A stretch of 60,106 nt of DNA from Roseomonas sp. GTDB lineage: Bacteria; Pseudomonadota; Alphaproteobacteria; Acetobacterales; Acetobacteraceae. Positions 1-7,124 of the stretch are shown here, one piece after another. The stretch is from positions 1 to 60,106 of the forward strand of contig JADCFN010000010.1 in NCBI GenBank assembly GCA_020249505.1, in the 5' to 3' direction. The position numbers and the translations under genes are program-made. The notes beneath the pieces are model-generated. The model saw only the letters and a program-made list of their open reading frames with translations. It was not told the origin of the DNA and searched no databases. Numbering within the stretch: the stretch's first letter is position 1; each line of letters starts with the position of its first letter.

Positions 1-141
1 CCATTCGAGCCTTGACGGGCAGACACCGGACGAGGCCTATTTTACCGCGCTGCCATCAATTCCGATGGCGGCCTAACCAAGGTAGGAATACACTTAGGAG
101 ACGCCCAGGAACTGTTCAAACAAACCGAGCCACCTCTGTCA
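1..141 (+). mobile_element. Right end of an IS3-family insertion sequence (partial)
   Basis: Only the 3' end of the element lies in the window. It holds the last codons of a DDE transposase, then about 65 noncoding bases, then a terminus reading TGACAGAGGTGGC on the minus strand at about 141. IS3-family elements end in 5'-TG and carry the integrase-like OrfB at this end. The boundary at 141 is inferred: the interrupted Bug protein keeps family-like sequence up to that point and loses it after. The other IS end and the target duplication lie outside the window. Confidence 0.75.
2..76 (+). CDS. IS3-family transposase OrfB, C-terminal fragment
   Basis: Reading from base 2 gives HSSLDGQTPDEAYF, then about ten more residues and a TAA stop at 74-76. 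The pattern HSSL-x-G-x-TP-x-E-AY-F is the typical extreme C-terminus of the integrase-core (rve) transposase of IS3 elements, just after the catalytic glutamate region. The gene begins left of the window, so completeness cannot be judged. It would act in the cytoplasm to move the element whose right end is at about 141. Confidence 0.8.
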   Translation, partial: HSSLDGQTPDEAYFTALPSIPMAA

Positions 142-598
142 GCGTATCCGGCTTTTCCTTGGCCGCCGCGATCACTTCCCGCAGATTCTGCCAGGGGCGG
201 GAATTATGCGTGGTGATGATCATGGGCGCGGTGCCAATCAGCATGATCGGTGCGAAATCCCGTTCCGTATCAAAGCCCAGATTGGGGATCAGGAAGGGGT
301 TCACCGCATGGGTATCAAACACCGTGACCCAGCTATTGCCATCAGCCGGCGCACGCGCCGCTGCCTGAGTGCCCAAAGCGCCTGAAGCGCCGGGGCGGTT
401 TTCCACCACCACTGGCACGCCGAGTTCCGCCGCCAGCCGCGGCTGAATAAGGCGCGTGATGGTGTCCACGCTGCCGCCGGGCGGGAAGGGGGCAATGATG
501 CGGATCGGCCCGCTGGGCCAGGCGGGCGCCTGGGCAAGCGAAGGGGCGGCCAGGGAAAGCCCGGCTAGGCTGGCAATCACGGCGCGGCGATGGAACAT
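142..598 (-). pseudogene. Bug-family (TctC-like) substrate-binding protein, truncated by the IS element
   Basis: This is a periplasmic receptor gene of the tripartite tricarboxylate transporter (TTT) family. The ATG at 598 gives MFHRRAVIASLAG, a signal peptide ending near SLAQA, and then the family signatures PIRIIAPFPPGGSVD and VVVENRPGASG. Family members are about 320 residues, but here recognisable sequence stops after about 150 residues at KPDTLT. The frame then runs into the IS end and stops at 116. The substrate-binding domain has therefore lost its C-terminal half, and the product is very unlikely to work. The rest of the gene should lie beyond the IS copy to the left. No TctA or TctB membrane gene is nearby. 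Confidence 0.82.
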
Positions 599-695
599 GG
601 CGGCTTCCCAAACTTGGACGGTTTTGCAGCGCGTTATGGCCCGGAACGCGCCCCTGCCCTTGACGTAACGCCCTGGGGCGGGGAAGGGAAGCGTC

Positions 696-3395
696 ATGCT
701 CGACAAGGTTTTTGACCCCGCTGCGATTGAACCCCGCCTCTATGCAGGCTGGGAAGCGTCAGGCGCTTTTTCCGCCCGTCCGGAAAGCCCAGCCCGCCCC
801 TTCACCATCATGATCCCGCCGCCGAATGTGACCGGCAGCCTGCATATCGGCCATGCGCTGGATAACACCTTGCAGGATGTGCTGATCCGCTGGCGGCGCA
901 TGCAGGGGCGCGATGCGCTGTGGCAGCCGGGCACGGACCATGCCGGCATTGCGACGCAAATGGTGGTGGAACGCCTGCTGGCCGAACAGAAGCAGCCGGA
1001 CCGCCGCGCCATGGGGCGCGAAGCCTTCCTGAAGCGCGTTTGGGAATGGAAGGCAGAATCGGGCGGCACCATCACGCGGCAATTGCGCCGGCTTGGGGCA
1101 TCGCTCGATTGGCCACGTGAACGCTTCACGATGGATGAAGGGCTTTCAGCCGCAGTGCGCGAAGTATTTGTCACGCTGCACGCCCAAGGCCTGATTTATC
1201 GTGACCGGCGCCTTGTGAATTGGGACCCGAAATTCCTGACCGCGATTTCCGATCTGGAAGTCGAAAGCAAGGAAGTGAAGGGCAGTCTTTGGCATTTGCG
1301 CTATCCGGTGGAAGGCGCGCCGGGGCGCTTCCTGGTGGTGGCCACCACGCGCCCGGAAACCATGCTGGGCGATACGGCTGTTGCCGTGCACCCCGATGAT
1401 ACGCGCTTCAAGGATTTGATTGGCAAGCGCGTGATCCTGCCGCTATTGGGCCACGCCATTCCCGTAGTCGCGGATGAATATTCCGATCCAGAAAAGGGCT
1501 CAGGCGCGGTCAAGATCACGCCTGCCCATGACTTCAATGATTTTGAGGTCGGGCGGCGCCATGATCTGCCCATGCCATCCGTCTTGGATGCCGAAGGGCG
1601 TGTGATGCTGGATGAAATCAGCACGCATTTCGCCGCTGCTGATGGCATTGCCGATCATGAATTTGTGCGCGGGCTTGCGGGGCAGGATCGCTTCGCGGCG
1701 CGCAAGGCCATTGTCGCGCGGCTTGAGGAATTGGAACTGGTCGAGAAGATTGAACCCCATACGCATATGGTGCCGCATGGGGATCGGTCTGGCGTGCCGA
1801 TTGAACCGCGCCTGACACTGCAATGGTATGTGGATGCCAAGACTTTGGCGACGCCCGCCATTCGTGCGGTGGAAACTGGCCAGACTGTATTCTCGCCCAA
1901 GCAATTCGAAAACATGTTCTTCGCCTGGATGCGTGACATCCAGCCCTGGTGCATTTCGCGCCAGCTTTGGTGGGGTCATCAAATCCCCGCCTGGTATGCG
2001 CCGGATGGCGAGGTTTTCGTCGCCCATACCGAAGAAGAAGCCAATGCGGCAGCGCGCACCAAATACGGCCATGCGGTGGCGCTGACGCGTGATGAGGATG
2101 TACTGGATACCTGGTTTTCCAGCGCGCTTTGGCCCTTTTCCACCATTGGCTGGCCGGAAAAAACGCCGGAGCTGGAGAAATATTATCCGGGCGATGTGCT
2201 GGTGACGGGCTGGGACATCATCTTCTTCTGGGTGGCCCGGATGATGATGATGGGCATTCATTTCATTGGGGAAGTGCCCTTCAAGACCGTTTGCATCCAT
2301 GGCCTGGTGCGCGATGAAAAAGGACAGAAAATGTCTAAATCGCGCGGCAATGTGATGGACCCGCTGGAATTGGTGGATGCCTATGGCGCGGATGCGATGC
2401 GCTTCACGCTTTGCGCCTTGGCCTCACCGGGGCGCGATATCAAGCTTGGGCGGCAGCGCGTGGAGAGCTATCGGTCCTTCGCCACGAAAATCTGGAATGC
2501 GGCGCGGTTTTGCGAAATGAACGGCATTGCGCCGGGGGCGGGGTTTGATCCGGCCTCGGCCAAGCTGCCGCTTTCGCGCTGGATTTTGGACGCGACCAAT
2601 GCGGCGCTGGCGGAAGCCAATACAGCTTTGGAAGGCTTCCGCTTCGATGATTACGCCAAGGCTTGTTATCGCTTTGCCTGGAATGATTTCTGCGATTGGT
2701 TCCTGGAATTCGCCAAGCCCGTGCTGAACGGCCCGGATGGCGCGGATAAGAACGAAGTGAAGGCCACCGCTGCGGATGTGCTGGGCGTGATCTTGCGCAT
2801 GTTGCACCCAGTGATGCCCTTCATCACTGAGGAGCTGTGGCACCGCATGGGCTATGGTGCTGAGGGTAGCCTGATCCGCACCGCCTGGCCGGAAGCCATG
2901 CAGGTTGCCGATGCCGCAGAGGCACGCGCGGAATTGGATTGGGTGGTGCGCCTGATCTCCGAAATGCGCACTGTGCGGTCCGAGATGAATGTCGCGCCTT
3001 CCATCACCGTGCCACTGATCATGTCCGGCGCCCGGCCCGAAAGCCTGGCGCGCGCTGAGCGCTGGGCCGATGCCATTCGCCGCCTGGGCCGTGCCAGCGA
3101 GATTCGCGCGATGAGTGGTGACCCACCCAAGGGCGTTGTGCAGGCCGTACTTGATGAAACCACGCTGATGCTGCCCTTGGCGGATGTGATTGACTTCGCC
3201 GCCGAACGCGCCCGCCTTGCCAAGGAACGCATGCGCGTTGAAGGCGAAGTACAGAAAGTTGAAGCCAAGCTTGGCAGTGAGGCTTTCATCTCTCGCGCGC
3301 CGGTGGAAATCGTGGAAGAAAACCGCGAAAGGCTGGCGTCCTGGCAGGCGGAAATCGCGCGGCTTGATGCCGCTTTGGCGCGGATTACGGATTGA
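696..3395 (+). CDS. valS: Valine--tRNA ligase
   Basis: ValS is a cytoplasmic class I aminoacyl-tRNA synthetase that charges tRNA-Val and edits misloaded threonine. The 899 residues match the family's usual length. The adenylation signature HIGH is at residues 50-53 in the context PPPNVTGSLHIGH, and KMSKS is at 545-549. Between them lies the editing insert with GSGAVKITPAHD. The C-terminal 65 residues are charged and heptad-like (AAERARLAKERMR), matching the tRNA-binding coiled coil typical of ValS. The ATG at 696 follows a GGGAAGGGA ribosome-binding site. The gene is probably transcribed alone or together with ilvD, 120 bases downstream. Confidence 0.98.
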   Translation: MLDKVFDPAAIEPRLYAGWEASGAFSARPESPARPFTIMIPPPNVTGSLHIGHALDNTLQDVLIRWRRMQGRDALWQPGTDHAGIATQMVVERLLAEQKQPDRRAMGREAFLKRVWEWKAESGGTITRQLRRLGASLDWPRERFTMDEGLSAAVREVFVTLHAQGLIYRDRRLVNWDPKFLTAISDLEVESKEVKGSLWHLRYPVEGAPGRFLVVATTRPETMLGDTAVAVHPDDTRFKDLIGKRVILPLLGHAIPVVADEYSDPEKGSGAVKITPAHDFNDFEVGRRHDLPMPSVLDAEGRVMLDEISTHFAAADGIADHEFVRGLAGQDRFAARKAIVARLEELELVEKIEPHTHMVPHGDRSGVPIEPRLTLQWYVDAKTLATPAIRAVETGQTVFSPKQFENMFFAWMRDIQPWCISRQLWWGHQIPAWYAPDGEVFVAHTEEEANAAARTKYGHAVALTRDEDVLDTWFSSALWPFSTIGWPEKTPELEKYYPGDVLVTGWDIIFFWVARMMMMGIHFIGEVPFKTVCIHGLVRDEKGQKMSKSRGNVMDPLELVDAYGADAMRFTLCALASPGRDIKLGRQRVESYRSFATKIWNAARFCEMNGIAPGAGFDPASAKLPLSRWILDATNAALAEANTALEGFRFDDYAKACYRFAWNDFCDWFLEFAKPVLNGPDGADKNEVKATAADVLGVILRMLHPVMPFITEELWHRMGYGAEGSLIRTAWPEAMQVADAAEARAELDWVVRLISEMRTVRSEMNVAPSITVPLIMSGARPESLARAERWADAIRRLGRASEIRAMSGDPPKGVVQAVLDETTLMLPLADVIDFAAERARLAKERMRVEGEVQKVEAKLGSEAFISRAPVEIVEENRERLASWQAEIARLDAALARITD

Positions 3396-3470
3396 GGCAT
3401 GATGGCCCGAAATGAATCGCGCTTGCCGTCGTGCGGGCGCTTCAAGGGCTGGGCAGATTGATGGGTGAAG

Positions 3471-3486
3471 GCGATCATGTGATCGC
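3471..3486. promoter_or_regulatory. 16-base palindrome upstream of ilvD, candidate operator
   Basis: Two perfect 7-base arms (GCGATCA and TGATCGC) are separated by TG. The centre is about 37 bases before the ilvD start and inside the 120-base valS-ilvD gap. The symmetry suits a dimeric DNA-binding protein. No regulator gene is adjacent, so any function is inferred from position only. Confidence 0.3.
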
Positions 3487-3515
3487 GTTATGGAAATTGC
3501 AGGAGGAGACTGAAG

Positions 3516-5234
3516 ATGACGAAATGGGACAAATCGAAACTGCCGAGCCGGCACACCACCATGGGGCCGGAGCGCGCGCCGCATCGTTCCTATTATTACG
3601 CGATGGGCCTGACGTCTGAGGAAATCACGCAGCCGCTGGTAGGCGTCGCTTCCTGCTGGAATGAAGCGGCACCCTGCAATATCTCCCTGTCGCGTCAGGC
3701 GCAGGCAGCCAAGATCGGCGTGAAGGAAGCCGGCGCCACGCCGCGCGAATTCACCACCATCACCGTGACTGATGGCATCGCGATGGGCCATCAATCCATG
3801 AAATCATCCTTGGCGTCGCGCGATACCATTGCGGATTCCATTGAACTCACGATGCGCGGGCATTGCTATGATGCGCTGGTTGGGATTGCGGGCTGCGACA
3901 AGTCACTCCCCGGCGTCATGATGTCCATGATCCGGCTGAATGTGCCTTCTGTCTTCATGTATGGCGGGTCCATCATGCCGGGCAAGCATCATGGCCGTGA
4001 CGTGACCGTGTTGGATGTGTTTGAAGCGGTGGGCAAGCACGCTGCCGGCGGCATGTCTGACGAGGAATTGGATGAGCTGGAACGCCATGCCTGCCCAGGT
4101 GCGGGCGCTTGCGGCGGGCAATTCACCGCCAATACCATGGCCTGCGTTTCGGAAATGATTGGGCTTGCGCTGCCCTTTTCTGCCGGTGCGCCAGCGCCGG
4201 ATGAAGACCGCGACCGTTGGGCGATTGAATCCGGCCGCGCCGTGGTGGAACTGATCCGCCGCAATATCCGCCCGCGCGATATCGTGACGCTGGATTCCTT
4301 GCACAATGCCGCGGCCATCGTGGGTGCCACCGGCGGTTCCACCAATGCCGCGCTGCATCTGCCCGCCATGGCGCATGAAGCAGGCATCCGCTTCACCTTG
4401 CAGGATGTGGCCGAGATCATGCGCAAGACGCCGCATATCGCCGACCTCAAGCCCGGAGGGCGTTATGTTGCGGCCGATGTGCATCGTATCGGTGGCGTGC
4501 CCATCATCATCAAGGCACTGATTGATGGTGGCTATGTGAAGGGTCATTGCATGACCGTCACTGGCAAGACCATTGGCGAAAATCACCGCGACGTGATCGT
4601 GCCGAAGGATCAGGATGTGGTGCGCCCCTGTTCCGATCCGATCAGCCCGATTGGTGGCGTGGTCGCGCTGAAAGGCAATTTGGCGCCGGAAGGTGCCATT
4701 GTGAAAATCGCCGGCATGGAAAAGCTCCGCTTCGAAGGCACCGCGCTTTGCTTTGATTGCGAAGAAGATGCCTTCAAGGCCGTTGAAATGCGCGCCTATA
4801 AACCGGGCGATGTCATCATCGTGCGCTATGAAGGCCCGAAGGGTGGGCCCGGCATGCGCGAAATGCTCTCCACCACCTCGGCCATCTATGGTCAGGGGAT
4901 GGGGGATAAGGTGGCGCTGATCACCGATGGGCGTTTTTCGGGCGCGACGCGCGGTTTCTGCATTGGCCATGTCGGGCCGGAAGCCGCCGTGGGCGGGCCG
5001 ATTGCGCTGCTGCGTGATGGCGACAAGATCATCATTGATGCGCAGAACGGCACGATTGATGTGGCGCTTTCCGATGAGGAATTGGCCAAGCGTCGCGCCG
5101 AATGGAAGCCGCGCCAGACCGACTATAATTCGGGCGTGCTCTGGAAATATGCGCAGCTTGTGGGCCCGGCCTATCTTGGCGCCGTGACCCATCCGGGTGG
5201 CGGGGCTGAAACCCATTGCTACGCGGATCAGTGA
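3516..5234 (+). CDS. ilvD: Dihydroxy-acid dehydratase
   Basis: IlvD dehydrates 2,3-dihydroxy-isovalerate and 2,3-dihydroxy-methylvalerate to the 2-keto acids, the third common step of valine and isoleucine synthesis. The 572 residues cover the whole IlvD/Edd family. The three cysteines expected to hold the Fe-S cluster are C54 (APCN), C127 (GCDKS) and C199 (GACGGQFTANTM). K129 in GCDKS corresponds to the Mg-ligating carbamylated lysine of characterised enzymes, and TDGIAMG supplies metal ligands. The ATG at 3516 has a strong AGGAGGAG ribosome-binding site. The stop overlaps the GTG start of the next gene, implying translational coupling. Confidence 0.97.
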   Translation: MTKWDKSKLPSRHTTMGPERAPHRSYYYAMGLTSEEITQPLVGVASCWNEAAPCNISLSRQAQAAKIGVKEAGATPREFTTITVTDGIAMGHQSMKSSLASRDTIADSIELTMRGHCYDALVGIAGCDKSLPGVMMSMIRLNVPSVFMYGGSIMPGKHHGRDVTVLDVFEAVGKHAAGGMSDEELDELERHACPGAGACGGQFTANTMACVSEMIGLALPFSAGAPAPDEDRDRWAIESGRAVVELIRRNIRPRDIVTLDSLHNAAAIVGATGGSTNAALHLPAMAHEAGIRFTLQDVAEIMRKTPHIADLKPGGRYVAADVHRIGGVPIIIKALIDGGYVKGHCMTVTGKTIGENHRDVIVPKDQDVVRPCSDPISPIGGVVALKGNLAPEGAIVKIAGMEKLRFEGTALCFDCEEDAFKAVEMRAYKPGDVIIVRYEGPKGGPGMREMLSTTSAIYGQGMGDKVALITDGRFSGATRGFCIGHVGPEAAVGGPIALLRDGDKIIIDAQNGTIDVALSDEELAKRRAEWKPRQTDYNSGVLWKYAQLVGPAYLGAVTHPGGGAETHCYADQ

Positions 5235-5647
5235 TCCGCGCTGCCTGCCTTGCCGTGATGCTTTGCGCTGCCAGCCCGCTGGCGGCGCAAGGTTTTAATG
5301 GCGTCTGGCAAGGAAGGCTAACTTGTGATGCCGTGCCAGGCATCACTCAGGCACCGCTGGCAGCACCATTCACAATACGGGTGGATGGCGCGGTGGCGAA
5401 GTATGAACGCCCAGTGCTCTCCGCCTCTGGCGCGCGGACGGGTGCTTGGGAAAGGGGCGAAGGGCGCGTTGCCGCCGATGGCACGCTGCACTTGCAAGGC
5501 GGGTCTTCCGGGCGCGGCTTTCACTATCGCGCGCGCTATGAAGGCCGGCTTGGCGCGGATGGCGAAGCGCGCTTCACCGGTGTGCAGGATTGGATGCTGG
5601 ATGACCGCGATTTCACGCGGGCCTGCGCGGTTGAATTGCGGCGCTGA
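5231..5647 (+). CDS. Small exported protein of unknown function
   Basis: I do not recognise this family. Starting at the GTG at 5231 gives a GTGA overlap with the ilvD stop and about 138 residues. An ATG at 5216 would add five residues. The N-terminus VIRAACLAVMLCAASPLAAQ is a good Sec signal peptide with cleavage after AAQ, so the product is probably periplasmic. The mature part is beta-rich, with alternating short strands (FNGVWQGRLTCD, YEGRLGADGEARFTG) and two cysteines, one near each end, that could form a disulfide. Co-translation with ilvD is implied by the overlap, but the two functions have no evident link. Confidence 0.75.
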   Translation: MIRAACLAVMLCAASPLAAQGFNGVWQGRLTCDAVPGITQAPLAAPFTIRVDGAVAKYERPVLSASGARTGAWERGEGRVAADGTLHLQGGSSGRGFHYRARYEGRLGADGEARFTGVQDWMLDDRDFTRACAVELRR

Positions 5648-5715
5648 TCAAACCGGTATCATGAAAATGCCCTGATCCTGCCCAGCGGCGGACATGGAAG
5701 CATGGTGACATTCTC

Positions 5716-5734
5716 TTGATCCCGAATGGATCAA
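5716..5734 (+). promoter_or_regulatory. Small hairpin just before the lipoprotein ribosome-binding site
   Basis: A 7-base perfect stem (TTGATCC with GGATCAA) and a CGAAT loop directly precede the A3G5 ribosome-binding site of the next gene. No T-run follows, so it is not a typical terminator. It could be an mRNA-stability or translational element, or chance. Confidence 0.25.
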
Positions 5735-5746
5735 AGGGGGTGTCGG

Positions 5747-6016
5747 ATGCGTCTAATCACCTTACCGCTTTCCATGCTGATACTATTGCTGACGCTGGGC
5801 GGATGCCTTGCCAGTGGCAGCCATTACAGCCCTTCCTATGGCTATGGTTACGGCGGCTATGGCTATACGCCCTATGGCGGCCATGCGCACCGGCACTATC
5901 GCCATAGTTACCGGGCTTGGGAGCCGCCGCGGCATTATCGGCAGGATCACCATCACTATAACCGGCACCATTCCCGGCCGCTATTTCCGCATAGGCCCAT
6001 CTGGAAGAAGTGGTAG
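5747..6016 (+). CDS. Small Gly/Tyr- and His-rich lipoprotein
   Basis: The start is the ATG at 5747, six bases after an AAAGGGGG ribosome-binding site. A start 21 bases earlier is possible but would precede the signal peptide. The 89-residue product has a lipoprotein signal with lipobox LGGC and lipidated C20. Low-complexity sequence follows, first YGYGYGGYGYTPYGG and then a His/Arg/Tyr-rich stretch (HAHRHYRHSYR, HHHYNRHHSR). Histidine clusters can bind metals, but nothing else supports that role. It is probably anchored in the outer membrane. Short GY/H-rich lipoproteins of this type are common in alphaproteobacteria and uncharacterised. Confidence 0.72.
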   Translation: MRLITLPLSMLILLLTLGGCLASGSHYSPSYGYGYGGYGYTPYGGHAHRHYRHSYRAWEPPRHYRQDHHHYNRHHSRPLFPHRPIWKKW

Positions 6017-6032
6017 GGCTGCTATGCGCACT

Positions 6033-6998
6033 CTACTCCGGCTGGAAATTCGCGAGCCGTAGCAATTCGGCATTGCGCGCGACATCGGCGCGGATGAAGG
6101 CCTTGGCTTCTTCCACCGTTTCCGCGACGGGTTCGAAGCCAAGCCCGCTCAGGCGCTGCACCGTTGCGGTTTCTCGCATGCCATCCACCAGAATGCGATT
6201 GAGCCTTTGGAGAATTTCAACCGGCACGCCGCGCGGCGCCCAAACACCATACCAGGAATAGAATTCAAAACCCGGCAGCCCCGCTTCCGTCAGCGTCGGT
6301 AGATCCGGCGCCAAGGGCGTGCGTGCGGCGGTGGCAACGCCAAGCCCGCGCAATTGCCCCGCGCGCACCATGGGCAGCGTCGCCAGCACCGGATCGAACA
6401 TAAGCTGCGCATTTCCGGCTGCGACATCCGTGAGCGCCGGCGCAGAACCGCGATAGCCGACAATTTCGATATTCGCGCCGGTGAGGCGATTGAATTCAAT
6501 GCTGCCCAAATGCCCTGCCGCCCCAAGGGAAGATGTGGCGAAGGACCATTTCGCGGGCTCCCGCTTCGCGGCTTCTACCACGGCAGGGATGGTGGTTTTC
6601 GGCAGGCGTGGGTTCATCACCAGCACCAAGGGCCCACGCGCCGTGCGGGCGACGGCCACGAAATCCTGCACCGGATCATAGGGCGCGTTCTTCATCACAT
6701 ACCGCGCCATGGGGTGAATGGAAGCGGAACCGAGCAGCGTATAGCCATCGGCGGCTGCTTGCAGCACGGCCTGGCTGCCGACCGCGCCATTCGCGCCGGC
6801 GCGATTTTCCACCACGACAGTCACGCCCAAGGCATCGGCTATTTTGCTCGCCGCCAGCCGCGCCATGGCATCCGTCGCCGCACCTGGGGTGAAGGGCACA
6901 ATCATGCGCAAGGGCCGATTGGGCCAGGCGCCTTGGGCGATGGCGGGGCTTGTTAAGGCTGCGCCAGTGAGACCAAGCAGGATATGGCGCCTTTGCAT
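6033..6998 (-). CDS. Bug-family tripartite tricarboxylate transporter substrate-binding protein
   Basis: This is a 321-residue periplasmic receptor of full family length. The signal peptide MQRRHILLGLTGAALTSPAIAQ is followed by the signatures PLRMIVPFTPGAATDAMARL and VTVVVENRAGANGAVGSQAV, then YDPVQDF and later LPTLTEAGLPGFE, all usual in TctC/Bug proteins. Characterised members bind carboxylates (citrate, glutamate, nicotinate, aromatic acids), but the ligand cannot be read from sequence. The gene is divergent from the CoxL-like gene, which may indicate shared control, and has no TctA or TctB membrane partner here. The ATG at 6998 follows GGGGGTC. Confidence 0.93.
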   Translation of the reverse strand: MQRRHILLGLTGAALTSPAIAQGAWPNRPLRMIVPFTPGAATDAMARLAASKIADALGVTVVVENRAGANGAVGSQAVLQAAADGYTLLGSASIHPMARYVMKNAPYDPVQDFVAVARTARGPLVLVMNPRLPKTTIPAVVEAAKREPAKWSFATSSLGAAGHLGSIEFNRLTGANIEIVGYRGSAPALTDVAAGNAQLMFDPVLATLPMVRAGQLRGLGVATAARTPLAPDLPTLTEAGLPGFEFYSWYGVWAPRGVPVEILQRLNRILVDGMRETATVQRLSGLGFEPVAETVEEAKAFIRADVARNAELLRLANFQPE

Positions 6999-7027
6999 GA
7001 TGACCCCCGGTTATTGCGATGTGTTGC

Positions 7028-7058
7028 CCATTAGGGCCATTGCCTGCTTGCGCGTCAA
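7028..7058 (-). promoter_or_regulatory. Weak sigma70-like promoter candidate for the Bug gene
   Basis: On the minus strand TTGACG (7058-7053) and TAATGG (7033-7028) are separated by 19 bases, about 30 bases upstream of the Bug start at 6998. The spacing is longer than ideal and the -10 box is imperfect. It is listed only because this 126-base divergent gap must drive genes on both sides. Confidence 0.25.
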
Positions 7059-7124
7059 GAAATTCGTGGGATTGACGAAGCGCCGCCACGTCTATGAGCT
7101 TACCGTTCAAGGAGAAGCCCGACC

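Noticed and set aside
2424-3794. Long open frame antisense to valS and ilvD
   Set aside because: It mirrors the codon bias of the sense genes, has no family features or ribosome-binding site, and would overlap two certain genes.
3903-5216. 437-codon frame antisense to ilvD
   Set aside because: It is a shadow of high-GC codon structure; ilvD on the other strand is certain.
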